A DNA stretch of 64,000 nt from an uncultured Isosphaeraceae bacterium (GTDB lineage Bacteria > Planctomycetota > Planctomycetia > Isosphaerales > Isosphaeraceae): assembly GCA_945957605.1 (NCBI GenBank), contig CAMFLR010000011.1:186001-250000 (forward strand), written 5' to 3'. Shown here piece after piece: positions 44,663 through 52,648 of this stretch (its first letter is position 1; every line of letters starts with the position of its first letter). Made by a program: the position numbers and the translations under genes. The notes beneath the pieces are model-generated. The model saw nothing but the letters and a program-made list of their open reading frames with translations. It was not told the DNA's origin and ran no database searches.

Positions 44663-44708
44663 TCCTTTCTATTGTTTTGCCCTAACTGCTTAACTTCTAT
44701 CATTGGAA

Positions 44709-45851
44709 TTATTCAGATTTTTGTGAGCGTTGCTCAGGCTTGATCGCCAGTTTGAGCGATTGAATCAGGAAGAAAAAGAGCAGGATCGGCGGGATTGCGT
44801 ACGCGATGTAAATCGTCTGCGGAATGCCGAGCGACGGTCCGGCCATGGCGAGCGGTAGGACGAACAGGATCGACAGCAGGATCATGCAGCCGACTGATGT
44901 CATGATCGTTTTGAAATTATTGGTCTCACTTACTTCTTCATAGTTTAAATCGACCGCTCGTCCGCGTTTCAGTCCTCGCACCACGGCCGATGCGAGTTCC
45001 ATCGCACGCGTGCCGTCGAGCAGGTTAGGACGTTCGATTTCGCCACGTTTTGCTCGCTGCAAGACATCAAAAATGGCTGCGTGTGCGTCCCACGCGACAA
45101 ACTCTTGAGTCGTGCCGTCGGAATGTTGCAGACGCGAGGGGCCAGACCAGTCGGACGCGAGTTCGAGCGTCAGCGTGGCACGTTCGCAGGTCAGGGTGAT
45201 CCGCGACTTTGCGGCGGGCTCGTGAGGAAACAGCCGCATTTCCGCGAGACGTTCGTTGGCACTTTGAAGCTGGACGGTCAGGCTGCGCGTGGGTTCGATA
45301 CCTGGCGGATCGCCGATTGCGTTGACGGTTTTGACTTCGCCGAGGAAGACGCGAGCCACGTCAACCCAGCGTGGGAACGCAAAGTTGGCCAGGTTGGCTG
45401 ACGGCGGATGTTCGTCGCTGGGGGCTTCGATGCGCAGGTTGCGAAATGCGCCAAAGGCATCGCTTGAGAGGGCGTCGCGAAGAGCAATGATTCCAGGGTG
45501 CAGGCGGCCGGGCATGTCAGGGACGACGAGCGCGCCGGTTTCCTCGCGACTGAGAGCGACCTGATAGTAGCCGTCGGCGTTCGTTCCGGGCGGATGCATG
45601 CAGATGACGGCAAGCCCTGCTCCGGCAGCGCGACGGAGCGACTCATCTCGTTCCTGAATTGCACCACCCAGAATCATCAACTCGACGCCGGAAACGGCGA
45701 GTGCGGCTTCAAAGTCCTTGGGGATCGCCAGATCGGGGAAAATCTCGGGGAATCCGGGAAATGCCGCAACGACGACGTGCTCGGTTTGTCCCGACAGCCA
45801 GCGTGCCCAGGAGCGTTCTTCGAGGCCGTCACCCAGTATCAGAATGTTCAT
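44709..45851 (-). CDS. Gfo/Idh/MocA-like oxidoreductase with C-terminal membrane tail
   Basis: About 380 residues. A Rossmann-like N-terminus (MNILILGDGLEERSWARWLS) and GVELMILGGAIQERDESLRRA, then GLAVICMHPP, resemble the Gfo/Idh/MocA dehydrogenase fold. The middle domain (PRWVDVARVFLGEVKTVNAI, HDxx-free) is a weak match to the substrate domain. The protein ends with two hydrophobic helices (SVGCMILLSILFVLPLAMAG and IAYAIPPILLFFFLIQSL), unusual for the family and likely a membrane anchor. The usual EKP catalytic motif is not evident, so activity is uncertain. ATG 45851 starts at the first strand; the frame is open 72 bp further upstream. Confidence 0.65.
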   Translation of the reverse strand: MNILILGDGLEERSWARWLSGQTEHVVVAAFPGFPEIFPDLAIPKDFEAALAVSGVELMILGGAIQERDESLRRAAGAGLAVICMHPPGTNADGYYQVALSREETGALVVPDMPGRLHPGIIALRDALSSDAFGAFRNLRIEAPSDEHPPSANLANFAFPRWVDVARVFLGEVKTVNAIGDPPGIEPTRSLTVQLQSANERLAEMRLFPHEPAAKSRITLTCERATLTLELASDWSGPSRLQHSDGTTQEFVAWDAHAAIFDVLQRAKRGEIERPNLLDGTRAMELASAVVRGLKRGRAVDLNYEEVSETNNFKTIMTSVGCMILLSILFVLPLAMAGPSLGIPQTIYIAYAIPPILLFFFLIQSLKLAIKPEQRSQKSE

Positions 45852-46023
45852 CCAGAGAGTCTCGCGGGCACGATTCGCGCCGTCTCGTAACGGCCAGGCT
45901 CTTCCATGATAGCGAATGGGCAAGCCGGGCGGGATTGACCGCCGGCCAAGTCACGCCGATAATAGGCCAGCTCGGGTTGAAACTGTTGACTGTAAGTGAC
46001 TTGTGGCCGGGGGACTTGGGCCG

Positions 46024-46950
46024 GTGATCACGCTCGAGACCTTGGACAGCATCTCTGCAAAAGCCCGTGGGGCATTTCTGGCGATCGGCAATTTTGACGG
46101 CGTCCATCGCGGCCACGCTCATTTGATTCGCCGGCTCCGGGCGCTCGCCGATCGTTCCAATGCGCCTGCAATTGCGCTTACATTCGACCCGCATCCCATC
46201 GCCCTGCTGCGTCCGCAAACCGCGCCGGTGCCTCTGGTTTGGACCGACCGCAAGGTCGAACTACTGAAAGAAGAAGGGGCGACCGACGTCGGCGTCTTTC
46301 GCACCGGTCCCTGGCTGCTGGGGATGACGGCCCGCGAGTTTTTCGACAAAGTGATCGTCGGCCTGTTTGCGGCGGGTGGGATGGTCGAGGGGCCAAACTT
46401 CGGGTTCGGGCGCGACCGCGGCGGGGATTCGCGACTTTTGGGCGAGTGGTGCCGCGAAGCCGGAATGGAGTTCGAGACCGATATTCCGACCGAGACCAAT
46501 GGCTTGCTGATCTCCTCAAGCCGAATTCGCGCTGCGCTTGCCGAGGGAAAAGTCACCGAGGCCGAGGCGATGCTCGGTCGACCTCATCGGATTCGCGGGA
46601 TCGTAACCCACGGCGCAGCGCGCGGGGCTGGCCTGGGCTTCCCTACCGCGAACCTCGACGGCATCGACACGCAAATCCCGCTCGACGGCGTGTACGCGGC
46701 GAAGGCGTTCATTGATGGCAGCACGGAATCGGTCGCTTCGGCCGTGCACATCGGACCAAACGTCACATTCGGCGAGCAAGTTCGCAAGGTTGAGGCACAT
46801 CTGATTGATTTTGACGGTGATTTGTACGATCACCACATTGAGCTCGACTTCATCAAGAATCTGCGCGGATCGCAGAAGTTTTCGAGCCTCGACGAATTGC
46901 TGGCTCAAATTGAAAACGACGTTGCCCAGGCCCGAGTCGCTGCCCAGTAG
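46024..46950 (+). CDS. ribF: Bifunctional riboflavin kinase / FAD synthetase
   Basis: About 308 residues. The FAD-synthetase half has GAFLAIGNFDGVHRGHAHLI, LTFDPHPIALLRP, GPNFGFGRDRGGDSRLL and ISSSRIRAALAEGKV. The riboflavin-kinase half has GRPHRIRGIVTHGAARGAGL, GFPTANLDG, DGVYAAKAF and LYDHHIELDFIKNLRGSQKF. It makes FMN and then FAD from riboflavin in the cytosol. GTG 46024 is preferred because GGGGGA lies about 10 nt upstream; GTG 46003 would add seven residues and has no site ahead of it. The gene is followed 55 bp later by a glycosyltransferase gene. Confidence 0.95.
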   Translation: MITLETLDSISAKARGAFLAIGNFDGVHRGHAHLIRRLRALADRSNAPAIALTFDPHPIALLRPQTAPVPLVWTDRKVELLKEEGATDVGVFRTGPWLLGMTAREFFDKVIVGLFAAGGMVEGPNFGFGRDRGGDSRLLGEWCREAGMEFETDIPTETNGLLISSSRIRAALAEGKVTEAEAMLGRPHRIRGIVTHGAARGAGLGFPTANLDGIDTQIPLDGVYAAKAFIDGSTESVASAVHIGPNVTFGEQVRKVEAHLIDFDGDLYDHHIELDFIKNLRGSQKFSSLDELLAQIENDVAQARVAAQ

Positions 46951-47005
46951 GTGCAAACGGATTTCGCGACCCGTCCGGCTGCGACTCCATCCAGAGACTG
47001 ACTGC

Positions 47006-48571
47006 GTGAACGGATCGCCGTTGCCCACGAAACGTCGGCGATTCAACTTCCGCGACGCGACCCTCATCGTCGCAGTGGCGGGCTTGATTTGGCGAGTCGC
47101 TCGCTATCTCGCAAACTGGCCGCTCTGGGGCGACGAGGCGTTCATCGCGGTCAGCGTGATCACTCGCGGGTTTCACGGCCTCACGCAGCCGCTGGAATAC
47201 TATCAGATCGCGCCACCGGGCTTCCTTTGGATCGAACGCCTGGCCGTCTCGCTGATGGGGGCGTCGGAGTTGGTGCTCCGGCTCCAGCCATTTCTGTGCG
47301 GCGTCGCTTCGCTCTGGCTGTTCTATCGCTTCGCCACGAGGACGATCGATCGGCGAAGTGCGCTGATGGCTGTGGCGATGTTTGCCGCGTCGTTCTATCC
47401 GATTCGCCATGCGAACGAAGTAAAGCCATACGCCGGCGATTTGCTGCTGGCGCAAGCCATCACAATGCTGGGATGGGCGATCCTCAAGCGTCCCGAGCGT
47501 TGGACTACTTGGGGTGCGCTTACTGTTGTTTCGGTGATCGGCGTCTGGATTTCCTATCCGCTCATTTTTGTTTCGAGCGGGCTGGGAATCTTTCTCGCCT
47601 GGCGCGTGAGAGATGATCGCCGCCTGTTGTTAGTCAGCGCGATTTTTGTCTCTCTGACGTGCATTAGCTGGGCGGCGATGTATGGCTTGATCGCAAAGCC
47701 GCAGGCCGACGCTGCGCCGTTCTTGACTTCGATGACGACCTGGGAGAACTCGTTTCCGCCGCTCGATCGCCCCTGGCGCTTGCCCTTGTGGTTCATTCAA
47801 ACCCACACCGGCAACATGATGGCGTATCCCTACGGTGGCAACGATTTTGGTAGCTCGATCACCACGATTCTCGTACTCGCCGGCATTTATTCGCTCTGGC
47901 GGAAGAATCGCACGTTGCTGCTCTTGCTGCTGACGCCCATTCCGCCTGCACTCGCTGCCGCGGCGCTGCATCGTTACCCTTATGGAACGAGCGCACGCAT
48001 CGCCTTGTTTCTGGCGCCAGCGATTTGCCTGCTCGCTGGCGCGGGGATTTCCGAGCTCGTTCTGAGGTTGTCGATTCCGCGATTCAAGCGGTTCAACTAC
48101 GCAATCATCACCGCTGGATTCGTCATCGCCGCACTCGCGGGCGCGGTGTTCAGCATCGCTGTCCCGTACAAGGATATCGACGATCGCGAGTTGCGCGACG
48201 TTGTGCGCGCGATCGCTGCTAAGACGGAGCCGGGTGATCGCTGGGTTGTGCTCAATGGCCTGACTGCGCTTCCGCGCGACAATGGGATCATGCTCAAGCC
48301 GTGGCTTCAACACACGGCACAGTTTCGATATTACGTGCTGTGCGACGCCTCCGTGCCGTTCGTCTGGAATCCCGAACCGCACACTCAACTACCATCGCAT
48401 AGCGGTCGAACGTGGTTGATCGTGCACGACGCTGGATTCGAGGAGTTCCTCGACTCCGTGCCTCAGCAGTTCAAGTCGCAACTCGCGCCGCTTGGAGCAA
48501 CGGCACAGATTCGTGCGGATATTCGCTTCCGCGAATTCGTTGAAGCGTCGGTCTATCCAAGCCCGCGATAG
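47006..48571 (+). CDS. GT39-like (dolichyl-phosphate-mannose transferase type) membrane glycosyltransferase
   Basis: About 521 residues with ten or more hydrophobic segments. The first extracytoplasmic loop holds WPLWGDEAFIAVSVI, the Asp-Glu motif expected in ArnT/PMT-type GT-C enzymes, and FYPIRHANEVKPYAGDLLLA is a recurring family motif. A soluble C-terminal stretch follows the last helix (VVRAIAAKTEPGDRWVVLNG). Such enzymes transfer sugars from lipid-linked donors to lipid or protein on the outer face of the inner membrane. GTG 47006 is the first plausible start after ribF; the reading frame also runs back into ribF as a shadow. Acceptor unknown. Confidence 0.85.
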   Translation: MNGSPLPTKRRRFNFRDATLIVAVAGLIWRVARYLANWPLWGDEAFIAVSVITRGFHGLTQPLEYYQIAPPGFLWIERLAVSLMGASELVLRLQPFLCGVASLWLFYRFATRTIDRRSALMAVAMFAASFYPIRHANEVKPYAGDLLLAQAITMLGWAILKRPERWTTWGALTVVSVIGVWISYPLIFVSSGLGIFLAWRVRDDRRLLLVSAIFVSLTCISWAAMYGLIAKPQADAAPFLTSMTTWENSFPPLDRPWRLPLWFIQTHTGNMMAYPYGGNDFGSSITTILVLAGIYSLWRKNRTLLLLLLTPIPPALAAAALHRYPYGTSARIALFLAPAICLLAGAGISELVLRLSIPRFKRFNYAIITAGFVIAALAGAVFSIAVPYKDIDDRELRDVVRAIAAKTEPGDRWVVLNGLTALPRDNGIMLKPWLQHTAQFRYYVLCDASVPFVWNPEPHTQLPSHSGRTWLIVHDAGFEEFLDSVPQQFKSQLAPLGATAQIRADIRFREFVEASVYPSPR

Positions 48572-48660
48572 CTCACTGAACGCCACCTACCTTAAAAGCA
48601 AAAGGCTTATGCAGGAATTCAGGGTGGTAAGCGGTATTCTTGCCTATGTCGGCCTTTTCT

Positions 48661-48737
48661 GGGTGCCACTGGTTGTACTCAACCAGTGTGCTTGACGCCA
48701 CTTAGGGCACACTGGTGGCGTACCACCAGTGGCACCC
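48661..48737. repeat. REPIN-like element, CACTGG family
   Basis: The outer 12-bp inverted repeats GGGTGCCACTGG and CCAGTGGCACCC are perfect. Each arm folds on itself: CACTGGTTG-TACT-CAACCAGTG and CACTGGTGG-CGTA-CCACCAGTG. The core is very short compared with the other two families. Confidence 0.72.
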
Positions 48738-48981
48738 GACAGTCTGATTTCGACCACCAACCCGAAACCCATCATGAGCGAAGCAAAATACAAAGGCTTC
48801 CGGTCAAAACCGCTCCGGCCGACGGCGCGTCTGCCGCAGTCACGAGGAACGGTGGTCCGAATGTCAATCCGGAGGACTCGGAAGGGCGGGACACTCTAAA
48901 GGTTCCACCTAAGAATTCGCGTGATCGTGCGTCGTACAGGATGTCCACCACCTCTTCATTTGAAGTCGGCGAGGGATTTCC
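48738..48981. other. Gap upstream of the 178-residue exported protein
   Basis: Together with 48572-48660 and the repeat this makes a 410-bp gene-free stretch. It contains a 41-codon basic reading frame at 48774-48899 with no ribosome-binding site, which I do not call. Confidence 0.4.
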
Positions 48982-49518
48982 ATGAAGCTTGCACGCCTGT
49001 TCGGCATTGCGGCCACCACACTGGCGGTTTGTACGTCCGCGCACGCACTCTATACCGTTGCCAACCACGGTACTTGGCCCAAAACTTGGCCGGCGGAACT
49101 TGAACCGCTTCGCAAGCAGGCGCGCACGCTCGTAGGCCCGCAGGTCGCGCAATCGCATTACGAGATTCCATTCACCACTCGCGAGCAATTCGAAGCCGTC
49201 TGGCCGCACATTTTAAAGGTGAAAAGCAAAGGGGCACCGATCATTCTTTTGCGCGGTCCTGACTCGCGTCTCGGCAAAAAGATCGGCGCTGGCGTGCGAA
49301 TTCACTGCCCTCCGCCCGAATCACCCAACGACAAGATGCCCAAAGAACCACTCGATTCGCCCAACGTACGCGTGCGCTGGATGTATAAAAACTTCATCGA
49401 GCTTGTGGTGGATGAAGGAGGAATCGTCGACCTCAAACGAATTCCGATGCCCCCCGACACACCCATCGTCGACGAACGTTTTACAAAGGACGCGTCTCCT
49501 GCAGCGAAGACGCAATAA
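48982..49518 (+). CDS. Exported protein of unknown function
   Basis: 178 residues. The signal peptide MKLARLFGIAATTLAVCTSA is cut near HAL. The mature part includes HGTWPKTWPAELEPLRKQAR, EIPFTTREQFEAVWPHILKV and GAPIILLRGPDSRLGKKIGA, with no Cys pairs or known motif. GAGGGA precedes the ATG. It stands alone between a repeat and a convergent PHP gene. No family recognised. Confidence 0.72.
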   Translation: MKLARLFGIAATTLAVCTSAHALYTVANHGTWPKTWPAELEPLRKQARTLVGPQVAQSHYEIPFTTREQFEAVWPHILKVKSKGAPIILLRGPDSRLGKKIGAGVRIHCPPPESPNDKMPKEPLDSPNVRVRWMYKNFIELVVDEGGIVDLKRIPMPPDTPIVDERFTKDASPAAKTQ

Positions 49519-49788
49519 TCGCGGCCAAAAACCGCGGAATCTCCGCCGAAGGCCAGGCGACCAAATTCGCCCGATGAGTGGATCTGCGCGGTAGAACGAT
49601 CCGCTCGCCGCGCACCTCCGTGTTCTCTTTATGGCTCGGAGCGTTTGCGGATTGCGGCTCGGTCGTAAATCCCGCCGACGAGGTGGTCGCCGCGATTGCG
49701 AGAGTCTAATGAATGTCGGGTGCCATACTTACGCGGTCCGGCGTTGCATGACACTCGTATCTCATACCGACTGACCAACGACCCGATC

Positions 49789-51171
49789 TCAGCGAACGTA
49801 AATTGGATTCGCGTAGATCCATCCGCGCATTTCGCCGTCGATCTTGAGCCAGGCTTCGAGTCGATAGACGCCCTTTTCCTTCACGTCGAATTCGAACCGG
49901 CGCCCCTCGGCTTGGGCGACGGGTTTGCCATCGGCGATCAGGCGAATTGTGGCGTCTTGCGGAAGAAGGCCGACGAGCTTGATCGGTCCGCTATCGAGCT
50001 TCAATTCAGAGCCCAGAAACGACTGACGATCGCCGGTCTGGGCGTAAAATGCAAAGCCGGTTGGGTCGCACATCCAGTCGTGGCTCACATAGGCGCGGCC
50101 GTTGCGGAGGGCGTCTCGTAGCGCGTTTTCGGTCAACTCCGATGCAAAGATGTGCGTGCTCGAATTCAGGAACGAGCGGTGATAGGAATCGAGGTCGACC
50201 AGGCCGACGACATCGCCTGGCTTGTGGCCTTTGACCAGCTCGCGAATCGTCGGCCGTAAGCTCGCGGGGACGGGACGCATCTGATCGTCGCGATCGACGT
50301 TCGTGCCGACGATGACCGCGTTCTCGTCCTTCATCTTGGCGATCAATATTTGATTGTGATGGCAGTCATTTGCGGCGACACCCGTCAGCCGCTTGTTTTT
50401 GGTCTCCGCATCCCACTTGTCGAGGTAGACCTTGGGATATTCCACCTGGCCAGCGAAGATTGCGTCGGGCGTTTCGTCGACCGCTTTCTGCAGTTCGGCG
50501 ATGCCTTTGGGGTCGGTCATCTTCAACACGAGCGTGAGGATGCCGGCCTTATCGTTCTTGGCGTCGAAATGGCGGTTGTAGATCTCGAGTCCGTCGAGAC
50601 CTTCCATGCTATGGTTGGGACGTTCCTCGATGTGCGAGAGGAAGATCAGCCCGCCGTCGGCCGTGACGGCTTTGATGAACTCGGGAGTTTCGAGTTTCAT
50701 TTGAGCGGCGATTGAATGCGTGGGCGCAAGGAGAAATCCGCGCTCCTCGGAACCGGGGACGAACAGCACGCCATCGTGCATGCCGCGCCAGCTTTCGGTG
50801 ATGAAGTCACGCGGCGGGCGGTAGTGGTCGCTGAGAAATATGGCGTGAACTCCGGCTTTTTTCGCCTCAGCCAGCATTTCCGGGCGCGTGCCGCCGGTGT
50901 GGGCGGAATCTTCGGCGTGGGCGTGGAAAATCACCCGATAATCGTTCAGCTTTGCGGCCTGGGCGGCTTGTGCCGGGGCGTTGGTGGCAGTCGCGCGCAG
51001 ACGTTGAGAATCGCGCTGCGCTGCATTGAGCCGCGCAGGCGCCATTCGTTGTGTCGGAGAGTAGAGTTTGGAACCGGCGAGGCCGTCGGCTGCCCAAGTC
51101 GGTGATGAAATCAAAGCCAAGCCCAGCAGCGCATGGCCAGGGGCGCACCACCCACCGAATAGTACTCGCAT
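49789..51171 (-). CDS. Exported PHP-domain metallohydrolase (CehA/McbA-like)
   Basis: 460 residues. An N-terminal export signal (CAPGHALLGLALISSPTWAA) is followed by a Gln/Ala-rich linker. The PHP core has YRVIFHAHAEDSAHTGGTRP (the HxH motif), HAIFLSDHYRPPRDF, EERGFLLAPTH, GLIFLSHIEERPNHSMEGLD and AANDCHHNQ. PHP proteins use two or three metal ions to hydrolyse phosphoesters or similar bonds. The C-terminal 100 residues (LDSGPIKLVGLLPQDATIRL onward) look like a beta-sandwich. Probably periplasmic; substrate unknown. Confidence 0.85.
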   Translation of the reverse strand: MRVLFGGWCAPGHALLGLALISSPTWAADGLAGSKLYSPTQRMAPARLNAAQRDSQRLRATATNAPAQAAQAAKLNDYRVIFHAHAEDSAHTGGTRPEMLAEAKKAGVHAIFLSDHYRPPRDFITESWRGMHDGVLFVPGSEERGFLLAPTHSIAAQMKLETPEFIKAVTADGGLIFLSHIEERPNHSMEGLDGLEIYNRHFDAKNDKAGILTLVLKMTDPKGIAELQKAVDETPDAIFAGQVEYPKVYLDKWDAETKNKRLTGVAANDCHHNQILIAKMKDENAVIVGTNVDRDDQMRPVPASLRPTIRELVKGHKPGDVVGLVDLDSYHRSFLNSSTHIFASELTENALRDALRNGRAYVSHDWMCDPTGFAFYAQTGDRQSFLGSELKLDSGPIKLVGLLPQDATIRLIADGKPVAQAEGRRFEFDVKEKGVYRLEAWLKIDGEMRGWIYANPIYVR

Positions 51172-51297
51172 CGTCCCGAATCTCCGTCTGCCTCGCGCGG
51201 ATTCACGTGAGCCAGGAGACTACCGCACGGGACGATGCGTCGCCAAGTTGTTAGTTCTCAGTTGTCAGATCCCAATGAAGTGTACAGCAGGGCAACA

Positions 51298-51876
51298 TCA
51301 GCATGGGACACCGCGCACACCGTAGAGGAACTGGCGTTCGATCTGCTCGATCAGCGATTCCGGCCACGGCCGTGGTGTGGCGCGAAGGACTTCGTTTATC
51401 AGGGCGATCAGCGATATCGCAGAGAAATCGGCGTCGGCCACAGCTACGCCTTCGGCCCGTGTCAGGTCGTCGAGCGCTTCACGAATGATCGTGTGGAACT
51501 GCTCTTTGCGCGATGAGAATCGCGGGAATTCGCCGTTGGGAATCTTGGCGTCGATTGACGGCAACAGTTCGAGGAAATAGGGGAACTTATCAAAGAATCC
51601 GACGGCGGCGCGAATGATCATACGAATTCGCTCGACCGGGTCGGGCGAGTGGGCAATTCCGGAAAGGACGTCGAAAAGCTGGCGGTCCATTCCATGTTCG
51701 ATCAATGAGAGGTAAAGCGCTTCCTTGTCTCGGAAATGGAGGTACAAAGTTCCCTTTGCAACACCTGCACGGCTGGCGATATCGTCCATTCTCACTTCGT
51801 GATACGGCCGCTCAGCAAAAAGTTGCGCGGCAGCTTCAACGATTCGAGGAGACTTCGATGGGTCGGCTGGACGCAT
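51298..51876 (-). CDS. TetR/AcrR-family transcriptional regulator
   Basis: 192 residues. The N-terminal DNA-binding domain is standard: IVEAAAQLFAERPYHEVRMD, DIASRAGVAKGTLYLHFRDK with the helix-turn-helix at about residues 29-48. The C-terminal ligand-binding part is helical (PYFLELLPSIDAKIPNGEFP). GAGG lies just upstream of the ATG. It sits downstream of the efflux operon but is separated from it by 772 bp of non-coding DNA that holds perfect palindromes; a 16-bp one lies 166 bp upstream of this start. Control of itself and of the efflux genes is plausible but inferred. Confidence 0.9.
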   Translation of the reverse strand: MRPADPSKSPRIVEAAAQLFAERPYHEVRMDDIASRAGVAKGTLYLHFRDKEALYLSLIEHGMDRQLFDVLSGIAHSPDPVERIRMIIRAAVGFFDKFPYFLELLPSIDAKIPNGEFPRFSSRKEQFHTIIREALDDLTRAEGVAVADADFSAISLIALINEVLRATPRPWPESLIEQIERQFLYGVRGVPC

Positions 51877-52041
51877 AGAAACCTCACGTTATCCATGTGT
51901 GAAAACAGTACTTGTGACTGAAGACAGTTGCGAGTCGACCCGAAATGCGTGCCCAGAACGGCAAGCGTGAAAAGATCGGTTCAACGTCCCGAGCGCGATA
52001 ATCGATTTGACCAGCGTGCTCGGTGTCGAGTCGCGAAAAGC

Positions 52042-52057
52042 TTATGACCGGTCATAA
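52042..52057. promoter_or_regulatory. Perfect 16-bp palindrome, candidate TetR operator
   Basis: TTATGACCGGTCATAA reads identically on both strands. Size and symmetry fit a TetR-dimer operator. It lies 166 bp upstream of the TetR start codon. Confidence 0.5.
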
Positions 52058-52249
52058 TGCAATCCATGCGCCACATTGCACCCGGAAATACGGGGCGCAT
52101 TCACGTAAGTCGTGCACCGATGACAGGTTTGGGATGGGGGGAAGCGTGCGCGATTGGCCCGCCGGCACGTGCAGTGCCGCAGGTTCTGGCCGGGACGAGT
52201 TAGGCACACTAAGAAAGCAGGCTTTTCCGTGAAGTCAAGCGAATTCTCA

Positions 52250-52269
52250 CGGAGAAGCGCGCTTCTCCG
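52250..52269. promoter_or_regulatory. Perfect 20-bp palindrome
   Basis: CGGAGAAGCG followed directly by CGCTTCTCCG. It could be an operator or a hairpin with no loop bases beyond the central four. An imperfect outer repeat, CTTTTCCGTGAA with TTCTCACGGAGAAG, overlaps it. Confidence 0.5.
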
Positions 52270-52394
52270 AAAGCGGCGTGCATGGCTGGATATTACCCAG
52301 CACGAAATTGTGCATTCTTGCCGTAATGACGTGTTTCACATTCACAGACGAAAACGCAATACAACATCTCAGTGATGCGTATAGGTGCAATTAA

Positions 52395-52406
52395 GGCGTT
52401 AACGCC
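52395..52406. promoter_or_regulatory. Perfect 12-bp palindrome
   Basis: GGCGTTAACGCC, symmetric on both strands; weak on its own, since a 12-bp palindrome can arise by chance. Confidence 0.3.
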
Positions 52407-52648
52407 GGTCGGATTGCGCAACAATGTCATCAATGACTACGCGCCAACAGGACATTTGGGACATTGATCGCGCGTAAAATCGACGGGATTTCGATACTGG
52501 AGACTTTGCGATTCGCACCAGATCGCGTGCTTCATGCGAATCGGCCTGATTTCACCAATGAACGAAAGGCAGTGCGAATCTGGGCCTCACACCGCCTATT
52601 AAAGCCCAGTTTAAACGTTAAGCTTTCATGAAGGCCGTGGCGCCCGCC

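Larger units (their letters stand above)
51877..52648. other. 772-bp gene-free tract with three perfect palindromes
   Basis: Short frames here (up to 73 codons) have no protein-like features. The tract carries palindromes of 16, 20 and 12 bp and the 3' end of the efflux operon transcript. It is the longest non-coding stretch in the window. Confidence 0.65.

Noticed and set aside
48774-48899. 41-codon basic frame
   Set aside because: No ribosome-binding site; extended frames are open on both strands here.
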